From Saitoella complicata NRRL Y-17804 (Eukaryota > Ascomycota > Saitoellomycetes > Saitoellales > Saitoellaceae), in assembly GCF_001661265.1 (NCBI RefSeq), contig NW_017566994.1, positions 496,001 to 560,000 on the forward strand: DNA of 64,000 nt. Reading direction: 5' to 3'. Position 1 is the first letter of the stretch. Every line of letters begins with the position of its first letter. Positions 31,258-42,806 of the stretch are shown one piece after another. The notes beneath the pieces were generated by a model. That model saw only the letters and a program-made list of their open reading frames with translations, was not told the origin of the DNA and did not search any database. The position numbers were made by a program, and so were the translations under genes.

Positions 31258-34236
31258 TTATCGGTCCCTTCTCGATCTGAACCGTTTTAACCACGACATT
31301 GTTTTTGGATACTTTTCAAAAAGCTCATCATACATTGCTCCTTCCTTGCCGTCGTGTCCTCTCAAATTTCTTGACACAGCTTCTTTCAGTTTTTGACCGG
31401 TTCCAGAGTATGCACAGAATTCAACATGTGTATAGCCGGCGGGTATGGTACCGGCCTTCATGTCAGCATGATTTTCGTTGTAGGCTGCGTTGCCATCAAT
31501 CAACTTCTCTTCAACAATGCGTAAAGCAAGGTGTAACCGTCCCGATTCCGTATACAACGTGACGAGAGTGTTCCACACAGCAGCGTCAAAAGCATATCCG
31601 TCCTGAAGCAAACCTGCACATACTTCATCGACTTTATCGTAAGCGCGTTGGTCGCGCAGAGACTGGAGATATACGAGTAACGGCTCACACAAATGTCGCG
31701 AGTTCCGTATGGTTGCTGTATCCAGCTCTATGCCTTCCGAGGTTATCTTGATAGTACGCGATAACTCATGCGCCCGAGCTCTGACCAGCTTCCACAAGCG
31801 TTCCACCATCTCGTAAGAGTTACCACGGTAATATGACAGCATCAGAGTTGCCAACATCTGCAAGTCTGGCAGTGCGCCAACAACGTCGATGAATCGATCG
31901 AAAACTTGCCGTGCAGCAGTAGAGCCATATAAAGCACCATTTCTCTTCAGTACTGGCATGAACAAGAAGGGAGGAACTGAGGTTCGAGGAGCATATTTAG
32001 AGGTAAGATCCAGCCTGTCCTGGCGCGCGATAATCTCCTCCAGCAAGTCATTTGCACGCCGAAGACCACTAGGACCACCTCTTGAAAGGTATAACTGCAT
32101 CACAACCGTGTACGTGAGGAAAGTTGGCTGCACACCATCGTCCAACATCTGCTCATATACTTCTGAACAACTTTGAGTGTCGTGTTGCTTGAGATAAGCG
32201 ATCATCAACGTCGTGTAATGATACGCATTTGGCTTAATTCGATCTGACGCCCGCATGCGTCTCAGGCAGTCCTCAGCTACCCCCATCTCATGCATTGCGC
32301 AGTGTGCTTGTATTATCATATTATACGTCTCGGCATCCGGCCGAAGTTCAGCATCACGCATGGCATCAAAAGTGGCTAGCACTTTGGCAAACTTCTTCTG
32401 GATCATCCAACCTTTCATCATTATATTATGATGCGCCACGTTCCTCTTCACACCGTAGGACTCTGAGATCGCCCGGAAGAAGTCATCAGCTCCCTTCATG
32501 TCTCCCACTTCAACATATGCATTCAGGAGAGCGCCAACATCAGTAGCGTCCGGTTTCAGACGAAGGCCTTGTTGCATCCATTCGAAACACATGACAGCAC
32601 CATCGATGTCCTTCCTTCTGGCAAAAAGAGCCACCATGGAAGAAAAGACGTGGTTGTTCGGAACAACACCAGCAGCGACCATGGTTTCAAGACTTTTGAT
32701 AGCCATAGCTAAGTCGCCCGTTTGAGAATATACATTCAAAACCATATGATGCAGAACGATGCTATCTTTGATTCCGTGACGCTGCGCTATATCAGACCAT
32801 TTCTTCACCTGGTCGACTTCCAATCGCATCATCCTCGCGAACATCAGTGCCGCAAAGATGTATTCATTCGGCTCCCGTCCCGATTCTTTGAATTGGTTAT
32901 ACAGAGCTTCAACCAAGTCAACTAGACCATATCGTGCAAGACTCATCATGATGATTGAATAAGATCTAATTCCCGGTTGTATATCGGAGATACCGTCAAA
33001 TAATTGCTGCATGCTCCGAAAATCATGTAACTGATCGTACACACGCAACATGACGTTTACCGTCACTTGGTTTGGCTTGTGCTTTTCGATTGCAAGCATA
33101 TCATTGTACAGCGACACAGCCAAACGTGGGAGATCGGCCTTGCTCAACGCAGCGATCGTAGCTGTGTATTCCAAAACACCAACCACCGAGCCTGCCTGGC
33201 GCACCAGCTTCAGCAAATCATTAGCAAACAATGCTGCAGGTTTGTCCGCCTGGTTTGCGTGATACAGGATAACCTCTCGGGCAACATGCCTATGCCAGCG
33301 ATCCAAGCCATTTGTCGTCGTCTTCATGAAGTTCTTTATGTTTTCGGTGGCCCATTCCGACAACTTTTGCCAACCATTGAATAAAGCACTATAAAATGCA
33401 TTCCTTTGGACTGGCCAGGAGCCTAATGATGCATCGTAGGTCTTACGCCAAATCTTAGCGACCATATCAAACTGCCTGCTTTTCTTCAACGAAAACAGGA
33501 GACTTTCAGCACCACCATGCATCCACCACTTACCTCCCATACTTACCAGTCTATCGAAAACCGTACATGCCTCCTCTAGTCGATCCAGTCTGCACAATGC
33601 ACGGATCTTGTAAGAGATATCGGTCACTGTCAAGTCACTTTCGGGGAAGTCCGCCAACACATGCAAGTTTCGAAAAGCAAAACGACGCTGGCCCATCTCG
33701 AAGATGTCCTCTTCCTGGGTACCGACCTCCGCGAGATTATCATAGTACTCCAGCAAACTCTTACGAACGTTGGCATCAAGAGTCCCCCGAGGGAGGTACC
33801 GGTACATATACCATATATCCACATTATGCTCAGGCTTGCCGTCTTTCAGGAGGCTGATGAGAGGTATGGTTGCCTGTTCACGGGGCAACACTATCCGATC
33901 ACCTGTGCCAAGCCCAATTTGCGGGTTGATCGGAGAGGACGGCACATCCAGGTATATGAGGTACGCCAAAGCATCCCACCGTGGCGTGTCGTCATGCGGA
34001 ATAACACAATCAACTTCGTCCAGAATAGATGAGTCCTCAGTGTTATTCAGCGCATCGAAGGATACAGCCGTCGTGTATCGACGTAGTGACCGCACATTGT
34101 TTCCTCCGGGTCTCCAGCATTTTCTTCGTGTGATATGATGGCGAGAAGCTGCAGGAGCGACAAGATCGAATACTGGCGGAAGCGTCTTTGATAACCGGAT
34201 TGCAGCTTGCTCCAAGCGCATGCCAATCCTTGTCAT
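31258..34236 (-). CDS. Large pentatricopeptide-repeat (PPR) protein
   Basis: Probably a mitochondrial RNA-binding protein. Single exon, 992 aa from the ATG at 34,236. In-frame codons further upstream lack an ATG. The N-terminus (MTRIGMRLEQAAIRLSKTL, then many R and H residues with few acids) looks like a mitochondrial presequence. From about residue 340 to 900, 35-residue helical pairs recur with PPR wording: VTVNVMLRVYDQLHDFRSM, NNHVFSSMVALFARRKDID, PDAETYNMIIQAHCAMHEM, and NAYHYTTLMIAYLKQHDTQS. I count roughly ten or more repeats by eye. No catalytic domain is visible. Which transcript it serves cannot be told from sequence. Confidence 0.88.
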   Translation of the reverse strand: MTRIGMRLEQAAIRLSKTLPPVFDLVAPAASRHHITRRKCWRPGGNNVRSLRRYTTAVSFDALNNTEDSSILDEVDCVIPHDDTPRWDALAYLIYLDVPSSPINPQIGLGTGDRIVLPREQATIPLISLLKDGKPEHNVDIWYMYRYLPRGTLDANVRKSLLEYYDNLAEVGTQEEDIFEMGQRRFAFRNLHVLADFPESDLTVTDISYKIRALCRLDRLEEACTVFDRLVSMGGKWWMHGGAESLLFSLKKSRQFDMVAKIWRKTYDASLGSWPVQRNAFYSALFNGWQKLSEWATENIKNFMKTTTNGLDRWHRHVAREVILYHANQADKPAALFANDLLKLVRQAGSVVGVLEYTATIAALSKADLPRLAVSLYNDMLAIEKHKPNQVTVNVMLRVYDQLHDFRSMQQLFDGISDIQPGIRSYSIIMMSLARYGLVDLVEALYNQFKESGREPNEYIFAALMFARMMRLEVDQVKKWSDIAQRHGIKDSIVLHHMVLNVYSQTGDLAMAIKSLETMVAAGVVPNNHVFSSMVALFARRKDIDGAVMCFEWMQQGLRLKPDATDVGALLNAYVEVGDMKGADDFFRAISESYGVKRNVAHHNIMMKGWMIQKKFAKVLATFDAMRDAELRPDAETYNMIIQAHCAMHEMGVAEDCLRRMRASDRIKPNAYHYTTLMIAYLKQHDTQSCSEVYEQMLDDGVQPTFLTYTVVMQLYLSRGGPSGLRRANDLLEEIIARQDRLDLTSKYAPRTSVPPFLFMPVLKRNGALYGSTAARQVFDRFIDVVGALPDLQMLATLMLSYYRGNSYEMVERLWKLVRARAHELSRTIKITSEGIELDTATIRNSRHLCEPLLVYLQSLRDQRAYDKVDEVCAGLLQDGYAFDAAVWNTLVTLYTESGRLHLALRIVEEKLIDGNAAYNENHADMKAGTIPAGYTHVEFCAYSGTGQKLKEAVSRNLRGHDGKEGAMYDELFEKYPKTMSWLKRFRSRRDR

Positions 34237-34520
34237 GCCTTTTCCGGTATTTTCGTTTGCCCCACCTAGCAAACGAGTTAGAGATACAGTTGCGGAGGAC
34301 GACCGAGCATAGCTAACCTCACTGCATTCACACGATACGATGGCTTTGACTGGTATCCCGTCCGAGACGACGTACAAGGTATTTCGCGGCGACAGTTCTT
34401 CTTTTCCAAGTACGTCGCCTCTGGATATCGAGCTCCCCCTGAAGTCCACGTGACCCGCCAGCTTTCTGGCTCAACGCTCGCCCAGCTGTTGCTAAAAATA
34501 GACAACCTTAGAAGAACGAC

Positions 34521-35416
34521 ATGGCAAGACCAGGAGACGCTCGAGAATCCAAAGGAAACGTTAACAGCACCAGTCGCGGGGGCAGGGGCGGCAGGGGAGC
34601 TCGGGGCGGCGGCCGAGGAGGAGGTCGTGGACGAGGCCGTGGCGGGTTTCGAGTAGGAAAGCCTTTACCAGAGGGAGCATACACCGGAAAAGGTACACCC
34701 ATGAGTTCGAGTACCGTAGCTTTCTGCTAACCGGGAATATCGCAGCCGACAAGTTGAAGGCGAATCTCATTCACAAGGCAAAAGTGAAGAAGCAGTATGC
34801 AAAGACACTGCAGAAGGAATCCGACAACGGTTCTCTTACCTCCTATTACCAGCGATTGCTTGAAGAAGCAGACACAAGCACTGGGTCTGTCACGCCCAGA
34901 CAGAAGACTACAAATAATAATGCGACGGTTTGGGATGCGGGGAGCAAGGACGACGACAACTCATACGGGGATGATAAGACTGAAGTCGAAGACGAACAGG
35001 CCCAACGTTCGGGATCAGAGGAAGCATACGATTTGGATGCATCATCGAGCGAAGACGATATAGTCAGCAACGACATTGGTTTGGAGACTCTGGATGAAGC
35101 CTCTCATCATGTGCGTCCGCGTCCGCAAGCGTCACAAACACTGTTCCGACAAGAAACTGCCGGCCCTCAAGTTCATCCTTCTCGCCGTCATAAACCATCG
35201 CCTTTTCAGCGCGCCGAGTCTCATGCGGACCGCGTACGACGTGAACGCGAGGAACGTGAGAGCGAGGTCCAGGAGCAGGAGAAAGCAAAGAAAAACAAGC
35301 TGGAAGCTAGGCAGAACAGGAAAGCTGCTATGAGCGCGAAGACTAGGAAGGGACAGCCTCTCATGAAAAGTCGCATGGAGGGACTATTGGATAAGGTAAA
35401 AAAGGTGATGCAATAG
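34521..35416 (+). CDS. FYV7: rRNA-processing protein FYV7
   Basis: Small nucleolar protein of 18S rRNA maturation. Exons: join(34521..34692, 34746..35416), 280 aa. The N-terminus has an RGG/GR-rich stretch (RGGRGGRGARGGGRGGG). The conserved core follows the intron (ADKLKANLIHKAKVKKQYAK). The middle is acidic and low-complexity. The C-terminus has the signature TRKGQPLMKSRMEGLLDKV. At 280 aa it is longer than yeast Fyv7 (about 150 aa) owing to the RGG region and the acidic middle. Its stop is only 36 bp from the convergent SRP68 stop. Confidence 0.85.
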
Positions 35417-35452
35417 ATGTATTAGCCTTCATTAGGATATTTACTGCTGAAT

Positions 35453-37204
35453 CTATCCCCAAAGCCTGCTTAACAAGCCCCCCTTCTTCGCTGGAACACC
35501 CTCTTCTTTATGCTGCGCAGACGGTGGCTCTTCCTCCAAACCCTGTGCCGTCTCGTAGCCGATATAGTTATATGCAATGTCAAAGAACACAGGCTTGACA
35601 GGTACCGCTTGGAATTTAGGTGGCAATTCCACCAGTCTACCGAGATCCAACGGCACTGACAGGTCGGGGTATTCGTTCAGAGCATAGATTAACGCATTCG
35701 GTTCCGCGGCTTCGGTCGGCGCCTTAAGGACGTTCATAGTCAAGAGAGCGCGAGTTCGCGAAACCTCACTAACAAGTTTGCAGACCAGATTATTCACGTC
35801 GGCGGCGGTGACGGAGACGTAATCGGCTTCCACAGATACAGAAAGCGGCCCACTTGCCCGACGGGCATATGACAGGGCACGAAGGAATAAAGCCAACGCA
35901 TTCTTGTATTCATCCTGCACGGCCCAACTTCTCGCTAGAAAGCCCGCTCTTTGAGCCTTGAAATAGGAGAGTTTTGCTTCGAGTTCTGCGCAGAAATCTT
36001 GGTCGGCAGCAACACCGGGCAGATCGAAGATGCTGATGAGCGACTGCAATATAGAGTCATAAAGCTTGATAAGGTCGCGGTACACCGATGTTGTTGTGGG
36101 CGGTCGACGATCATCAATACGGGATAAAAGAGCAGCGGCCAACAAAAGATCCCGGCGAATACGCGTAGTGATCTCGCTGTAGTTCACATAAGTGTAAGTG
36201 ATTTGTAATGCCTGCATTTTCTCTTGGTCCTGTGCACCCTGTTCCTCCTCGGAGATAGCCTTTTGCGTCGCGTCGGACGCATCCGCCCACGCAGCCAAGA
36301 CATCATCGAAAGAACGGGTAGCGAGTGCTTCAGATCCTTCAGACGCGTTTCGGATGTCCTGGACCCTAAGGAGGGATACAGCAATAGCAGGATCCGAAAC
36401 AGGTGCAACGTAACCCCTCCACGACACTTGTTCAATAACAGCTGACAGCTCCTCGGTCTGTTTGTCCAGAGCAGAAGGATCAAGCTTCTTCAAGACCTCA
36501 ACCACGCGCGCATCCTTTCTAACATATTCCCTAGTCAAGGAGGAGATGTCACGGTCCTGTCCCTGAGACGTTTGGTATGCACAATATCGGATCGAGGGAT
36601 CCGTACCAGCGGCAGCATCCTTGAAAAGATCATTCTCCACACCCGCGTCCAGAAGATTCCAGGCAACCCTAGCAACGGAAACTTGCTCCAAACACTGTTC
36701 CCAAGCTCTCTTCTCGAAGTGCCACTGCCCAGCAAAGCTTGCAGCATATGCTATGGCATCGAGCTGAGTAGCTGCGTCCGCTCCGATCTCGGGCGAAGCA
36801 AGGACCGCAGCAAGATCTCGGGCGTATTGTGCAGCTTTGGCAAGCCGGCGGACGCAATGCTGATGTCGAACGTTATTTTCATCCTGCTCAGAAACTGCCT
36901 TGATTTCCAATGCTTGCGCCCAAGCGCGCTCAGCGTTGAATAAAAGTATCTCGAGGTAACGTTGGTCTTTGGCCTCTTCAGCGGTGACTTTCTTTTCAGA
37001 ATACTTGCCCCCTTTTTGGACGATCTTCAGCGCCTTGCGCAGACGGTAGACATTGCGCGAACACCACTCTCTGTACTTTTCGTGGTCTTGAAAGCGCAAA
37101 CCGTGAGTATTACGAGCCTCGGTAACGAGCGCCAGAGCAGAGAAACGGGCCATTGTCAAACCAGGCTGGTTGACGTCCACTGCATCAGTCGCGACGGGAT
37201 TCAT
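35453..37204 (-). CDS. SRP68: Signal recognition particle subunit SRP68
   Basis: Large SRP protein that binds 7S RNA together with SRP72. Single exon, 583 aa from the ATG at 37,204 (MNPVATDAVDVNQPGL). The N-terminal RNA-binding TPR-like domain is recognisable: ARNTHGLRFQDHEKYREWCSRNVYRLRKAL, then RYLEILLFNAERAWAQALEIK and the basic RRLAKAAQYARDL. The C-terminal part carries YFKAQRAGFLARSW and ends in a short segment, VPVKPVFFDIAYNYI, resembling the SRP72-binding tail. Length is near the usual 550-620. No unusual feature is seen in the gene itself. Confidence 0.94.
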   Translation of the reverse strand: MNPVATDAVDVNQPGLTMARFSALALVTEARNTHGLRFQDHEKYREWCSRNVYRLRKALKIVQKGGKYSEKKVTAEEAKDQRYLEILLFNAERAWAQALEIKAVSEQDENNVRHQHCVRRLAKAAQYARDLAAVLASPEIGADAATQLDAIAYAASFAGQWHFEKRAWEQCLEQVSVARVAWNLLDAGVENDLFKDAAAGTDPSIRYCAYQTSQGQDRDISSLTREYVRKDARVVEVLKKLDPSALDKQTEELSAVIEQVSWRGYVAPVSDPAIAVSLLRVQDIRNASEGSEALATRSFDDVLAAWADASDATQKAISEEEQGAQDQEKMQALQITYTYVNYSEITTRIRRDLLLAAALLSRIDDRRPPTTTSVYRDLIKLYDSILQSLISIFDLPGVAADQDFCAELEAKLSYFKAQRAGFLARSWAVQDEYKNALALFLRALSYARRASGPLSVSVEADYVSVTAADVNNLVCKLVSEVSRTRALLTMNVLKAPTEAAEPNALIYALNEYPDLSVPLDLGRLVELPPKFQAVPVKPVFFDIAYNYIGYETAQGLEEEPPSAQHKEEGVPAKKGGLLSRLWG

Positions 37205-37648
37205 TGTAAGGACAGCCCGCGGAAGCTTTGATCGTTGACAGCTGTTACGAGAGTTGGACGTCGACGTGGTACGGTGTACAGGCCCAGGCGCCCGGGGGAG
37301 TAGCACACGTGACTGATGGGGGTAAAATCATCGGAGCTGACGTCCTTTCTTACTTTCTGAAACATAAAAATGGGTTATCAGTCTTTGCTTTGGCTCCAGC
37401 TACAGCTGTAAGAAGGCGACGCCGGTCTTGTTCGCCGTTGCTTAAAGCTGCGCAAAAGTGCATCGCATCTTGCAATTGTGCTGCACGTGACGTAGACCCG
37501 ACTTCAAGTACGACGAGGACATGGACCGTACCAGCTGGTAGCATACATCACCAACAAACCGTCAGAACGACAGAACTACTGACCGACCGACCGACTTGCT
37601 CACTGCTGACTGCTATTGAGTGCCTTCCACCCAGCTCTCTTCCAGTGT
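37205..37648. other. Divergent intergenic region, SRP68/Atos gene
   Basis: These 444 bp separate two divergent ATGs. A short ACCGACCGACCGACTT run lies at about 37,581-37,597. An upstream non-coding exon of the Atos gene may lie here, but I cannot place it. Confidence 0.45.
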
Positions 37649-39358
37649 ATGCCGTCTTTTACCTGCTCTTGTCCTCCCAATACTCCCACAACCGAGCAAC
37701 CATCACCTCTTTTCCCGCGTCAACATCGCTGTCACAACGAGACGCCGGCTGCTGACGGCCTACTAGCCTTCGAGGGCCCCGCGGGCTCTGAGGAGGCTAC
37801 AAGGAAGGCCCTGCTTTGGCTAGAACAGAGACTGTATAGCATGCCTATCGTCCGCGGGTTCGATGTCAGCGATGACTCCAACGTCGAGGGGGACCATGTC
37901 GAAAAACCACACGAGCTGCCTGCGATGCATGCTCGGAATGATTTGATATCTAGGATCAAGGCTGAGCAGGTTACGAGAACAAGATCAAGATCACCTGACC
38001 GACATGCAACCATCTCTCCTCCGGAACATGTTCAACAGCCGTTCTCGGACCCCCTACCAGAGCGCGAGCACTATCGACGTCCATCACAGTATTTGTCGAC
38101 GACACCGCCACTGTCTCGACCTCAGCATACAGTCGTATCGCCCTCATTCCAGCATCGATCGTCCATTTCGCAATATTACCCGAAACCACCGACGTCTCCT
38201 CTGGTACATGCTACCACGTCTGCCTATGGTTCTGAAGGTTCCGACCCGATAGACATTGGTTCATCAGCGGATACGTTTGAACTAGGCTCGCCTCGGTTGC
38301 CCTATCACTCCTCACATCGGCCTTCGCATAGCTATCGGCCGCATTCGTTGGTCGGTAGTTTGGGCTTCTCATATAGCGCAAGCCCCGGTAATGGCCTTCC
38401 TATGGCGAGGTCTGGACGGAGGACAAGTGCAACTGCTTTGAACCACCACCATGAATTATTCGGCAGTTTCGTTGGTTCATACGAGGAAAGCATCTTGAGT
38501 GGTCGCATGTCGACCTTGCCATCGAAGCCATTAAATTTCATTGCACAAATCGGTGTCCTTGGGCTGGGCAAATGCAAAAGCTCACTTCGGTGCCCGCCAC
38601 ATGTTACCATACCATTCCCAGCCTACTTCTACACTGTCCCCGAATGTGAAGGCCCAAGCCCTTACGTAGGGCAGGTTGATATCGAGGCGGCTTTGACCGA
38701 CAAGAAAAAGTTCCCAGGGGGCTACAGAATTCCTCCGAGAGGCCAACTTCAGATTGTGATCAAGAACGCTAATAACACTGCAGTGAAGCTATTTTTGGTG
38801 CCGTACGATGTTACGGACATGCCGCCGGGCACGAGAACGTTCCTCAGGCAGAAGCATTATTCCAAAACAAATCCGATTGATGATGCACTTGCGTCTTCAT
38901 CTAACAATGCTTCACTGAAACCGGACCAAGACAAAGAGACGTTGAGGTACGCGTTGCATTTGCATATATGCTCTCCATCCAAGGACAAGTTTTACCTTTA
39001 CAAGAATATACGCGTTGTTTTCGCAAATCGCGTTCCCGACGGAAAGGAAAAACTCCGAGTTGAAGTGCAATACTCCCAACCAAAGTACACGAAATGGGTT
39101 CAAGGAGATTACGGGAAACGAGTGGGCTTGATGAAGGAGCTTCAAGAACGAAATAGACCGGTGCTACACGTCGACACGAAGGGTGCAAACTGCGAGAGCA
39201 ATTCCCCTGCCGACATGGGTTGGAGCAACTACTCTCCTACAAGAGTTGTTCCCTCACCTACAAGTGCGACGACCGGACGAAGCACGCCTGAAAGTATGTT
39301 GGCTGTGAAGCTGAAGGGGTTGGATGTTGGTTCTGGTGTGGATGAACAATCGAGATAA
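37649..39358 (+). CDS. Atos-family protein (DUF4210 plus C-terminal Atos domain)
   Basis: Relative of animal Atos/FAM214 proteins, which act in transcription; no fungal function is firmly known. Read as one exon of 569 aa from the ATG at 37,649. The first 300 residues are low-complexity (S, P, H, Y rich). The conserved block starts GSYEESILSGRMSTLPSKPLN, then FIAQIGVLGLGKC. PHVTIPFPAYFYTVP, PSPYVGQVDIEA, GYRIPPRGQLQIVIKN and YDVTDMPPGTRTFLRQKHY follow. The C-terminal domain contains LRYALHLHICSPSKDKFYLYKNIRVVF. The N-terminal 30 residues may be wrong, because the in-frame start is weakly supported and an upstream exon is possible. Confidence 0.85.
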   Translation: MPSFTCSCPPNTPTTEQPSPLFPRQHRCHNETPAADGLLAFEGPAGSEEATRKALLWLEQRLYSMPIVRGFDVSDDSNVEGDHVEKPHELPAMHARNDLISRIKAEQVTRTRSRSPDRHATISPPEHVQQPFSDPLPEREHYRRPSQYLSTTPPLSRPQHTVVSPSFQHRSSISQYYPKPPTSPLVHATTSAYGSEGSDPIDIGSSADTFELGSPRLPYHSSHRPSHSYRPHSLVGSLGFSYSASPGNGLPMARSGRRTSATALNHHHELFGSFVGSYEESILSGRMSTLPSKPLNFIAQIGVLGLGKCKSSLRCPPHVTIPFPAYFYTVPECEGPSPYVGQVDIEAALTDKKKFPGGYRIPPRGQLQIVIKNANNTAVKLFLVPYDVTDMPPGTRTFLRQKHYSKTNPIDDALASSSNNASLKPDQDKETLRYALHLHICSPSKDKFYLYKNIRVVFANRVPDGKEKLRVEVQYSQPKYTKWVQGDYGKRVGLMKELQERNRPVLHVDTKGANCESNSPADMGWSNYSPTRVVPSPTSATTGRSTPESMLAVKLKGLDVGSGVDEQSR

Positions 39359-39642
39359 CGGACATCTTATGGGTTGTCAAGTCGGATAGTTTTGGAGTCT
39401 TCGAAGTTTTGCAATCGGCGCTACGGTGTTTCTGCTCTACAGTGGGTTCTTGGATTCTTGGGTTGGAAATAATATATTAGGTATCAGTATTCTTCGGGCC
39501 AGCTGCTCACCGGCCAACCGGCGCCGGCCGCGGCGGCTAGTGACATGAACTTGACGACCTGCGTGTCTAAAAATGCGCTTTGTCGGTTGCCTGACCGTTT
39601 TCATATCCACCATAAAGTCGAACCAATACGAACTCCTTCCAG

Positions 39643-42318
39643 TTAGTCACTTGAAAGGGCATCATTCAGAATATCTCTGATCCTTTGCTCGAACCCAGAA
39701 TGCATCTTGCGGATCTCATGCACAAGAGGCTTGACCGGTTCACCGTGCTTTCCAACTTCGTTAAGCTTCTTCATCTTCTGACGCCGGCGACGTTCTGCTT
39801 CTACAGGGTCTGCCTCCTCCAAAGCCTGCTCCCTTGCCATAGTGGTGGCATCGGCTTCATCCTCGCCGTAAGCAAGTTCCTCCACATCGGCCTCATCCAA
39901 TCCGAAATCCGAGGCCTTGATTCGGCTCGTGGGAACTGTGCCATCGTCCATAGCAGCGAGCTTTGCACGAAGACGGGCTTCTCGCCACAGCTTCCTATCA
40001 CCATTCCATTGAATAAGGGTATCAACTTCTTGCAGAGCCTTCTGCCTGTCGATATCCTCTGTGAACAAAAGAGCCAAGTCAATTCGTTGAGGGAACCCCT
40101 CACGCAGGAGCATCAAAATCAACTCGATCCATCGCATTAGGGCATCGAACAAGCCCTCCGTGTCATGCTTATGTACCTGATGCACGAAACGGTAGAAACT
40201 TTCTTGATGACGTGCACACAGGTCGATAAAGGACTGAACAAGCCTATTCGGATCCGTCGCAAGGTCCTGACTTTCCGCTTGCTCGACAACTTTGATCAAA
40301 TCGTCCATGAATGCCGAAAAGTCCGAGATCGAATTATGGATGCTCGCGGCTTTGTACACCTTTGCCAAAGGTTCATAGAAGATGCTGAAGATGTCCTTAA
40401 GAAGTGCACCCGTGACACCCTCGAAAAGCAACTCATTAAGCCTTTGCTTGTCGGTCAGACGTACTTCCAATCTCAATAACTGAATTAACCAAGCATACAG
40501 TTTCGCATTCTCGTCACTCTCCTGGACTTCAACGTCGTCCACGCGCTCACAGTCCACGGCTTCGTTCCATGCAACATAAGCCATAAGTACCCGCTGCATC
40601 TGAACAGAATTCAGAGGAGCGCCAATATTGCTCCGCATAACCGCGATCATCAAATCAACATCATCTGCGACAGCTTCAGCCCTCACGTACTCTTGTAACT
40701 CAGGAGCAGCTTCGGCGAAAAGCTTGAGCTTTGTGCAGATCGCCGAATCACCAATTTTGCTCTGCAAGATATTGATGGATTTCTTGATTTCGCCTATATC
40801 CTCAGACAGGGACATCGAGAAAATCCGTTGCATAAGAGACTGTACGAGAATATCTGTTAGTATAAGTATTGGCATGAAAGAAACATAGGTACCACCTTTT
40901 GCCCGAAAGGTGTAGCCAAGAAAAGGTCCAAAATTCCCCTCATCATGGCCATCGGATTGGAAAAGCGGATGATGTTTTTCAGTACCATGTAGGGCATCAG
41001 CCCATGCACTCTCTTCGCTGTTGCGAATGTTTCGCTTGAATTGTCTTGAGCGACAAAAAGATGGTAGATAGTAGCCGCGACCTCGATCCTGGCCCATTCG
41101 ACGACCTTCTGGTATTCTTCCGGTAGCTCAGCAATAGTATCCTTTTCCTTGATTGCCCTAAAAACCCGCGAAAGTCCATCGCGTTGTACCAGATCCTTCT
41201 TGAAGGTTGACATATGGGCGTCTAATTCACGAGCACGAGCCTGAGCAACTTGTGTGAACTTCGACAGCTCGGTAGTACGTAGCACGTCGAGCTCCGCCCG
41301 TCGAGCCTCGTCTTCAATATCATCTGGGGTAAGATGAATTGGATCGGCGGTAAGAAACATGATCAAATTTGTCGATCTCACAATCTGAGGGTCATGAACC
41401 AATGCTCGGATAAATGCGCGCAAGGTCAGCCTGTTCTTCTCTCTAGGGATGATTGAGGATTCGGGTGCGCTTTGAATCCCCGGTGAAGGCGGCGGGGTGG
41501 TTTCATTGCTGGAAGAGGAGTTGATGGATGCATTGTCATCCTTCGAAGTACCGTCGCGCCTAGTTGAGGTCGCCGTTTTGTTCTTTTGAGGAAGACGTGG
41601 TATCTCTTTCCCAGGGAACTCTTCGGTCAATTCTTTGTGCAGACGACAGAAGTCACCATAGCGATGAGCCGTTATGACATCCGATTGCGAGGGACGCGAT
41701 GTCCTGACCAAGAAGTAGGCGTGTGTTTGCTTCCTCAGGTGTCTTCTCTCCTTCTCCATACGTACGGCACACACGTTAACCTTGAACCCTTGGGTTCCGC
41801 TTGCATGGTCCTTCGCCCACTTTCCATTCGAGTTTTTCTCAGCTTCCAGCACCGAGATACCTTCCTCTTGGCCACTTGCCGTCTTGAGCCCAGCATTCAT
41901 CATGATACCGATCATCTTTTCCAGTTTGGAGCCCATCATTCTGCGCTTAGTATCCTCCTCACGATCGTCTGTAGTCGAAATGTTCTTCTTCAGAAAGGCT
42001 TCATAGAAGGCCTGGACTTTGCCACCCCAGAATTCCTCCTGGTTCACTTTCTTCAGGAACGGGAAGGTTTGTACGTAACGCGTGAACACAAAACGTAGAA
42101 TTGGCGTCGGGCACTGCGATGGATCAACAAGCGCTGAGGAGCGAAACGGAGGCCCAAACGAGGACAACGCTGCCGGCGATGACAGGAGCGCAATCTCATC
42201 TTCAAGTTGCTGCGAAAGGAGTTCCTTTTTCAGATAGTGCTCTGCTCAAGTCAGCAAGTGCGGCATTCAATTGAGGGAGAAGCTTACGCTGACGGGCAGT
42301 GAGATCCAGGTGATCCAT
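39643..42318 (-). CDS. PX and PXB domain protein (Ypr097w/Lec1 type)
   Basis: Phosphoinositide-binding protein; the yeast relative is linked to lipid distribution. Three exons, complement(39643..40839, 40893..42241, 42288..42318), 858 aa. A 31-nt first exon gives MDHLDLTARQ and joins QHYLKKELLSQQLEDEIALL, the family start. An N-terminal PXB-like domain contains PILRFVFTRYVQTFPFLKKV. The PX domain follows at about 190-340 (HAYFLVRTSRPSQSDVI, YGDFCRLHKELTEEFPGKEIPRLPQK), with a serine-rich insert before NRLTLRAFIRALVHD. A long helical region ends in a basic tail. The donor of intron 2 is ambiguous by three bases (40,892 or 40,895). Confidence 0.88.
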
Positions 42319-42806
42319 GAGCGGAAGCCCAAAAAGCTCAGCTGCGAATCCGATTGCAATCGTTGAAGATGATTATAGGGAAGAATGCTCGAATTGAGAA
42401 CACTGCTGATGGACGGGGTGATTGAAGAAGGGTGTGTGTGATATGATCTGGTGTTCAGGGATGTGCCAAGGACAGCTGCCCTGGAGGTGTATGCGCATGT
42501 ATGCCCTGTTGCCGGCGGCCGTCCGTTACCGTTGCTGTACCCCATACAAGTGACATCAGCAGCGTAGTCATGCCACGGAATGTATATCGGACTGATTTAA
42601 CAGATGTTTGAGTACCCGTATCTACGTTTCTAAACCAACATAGATAATCTTTCCAGCTTGTCTGACAACCTGCCTGTTACCCCACATTCGGCCCCCGCGT
42701 TTACGTACTGTACGCCGGGCAGGTTCAAATGACAAACGGCACCGGGCAACGAAGATATTTCAACACACCACCACCCCCTCGACTTGACACAGCGTTCACG
42801 CACACT
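42319..42806. other. Divergent intergenic region, PX protein/PEX5
   Basis: These 488 bp lie between two divergent ATGs. An open frame on the minus strand (42,267-42,545) has no domain. A GC-rich block, TGCCGGCGGCCGTCCG, lies at about 42,510. No RNA gene is recognised. Confidence 0.45.

Noticed and set aside
39520-39545. GC-rich inverted word near GCCGGCCGCGGC as a terminator or regulatory hairpin
   Set aside because: Short, in a convergent 3' region of a eukaryotic genome; no supporting context.
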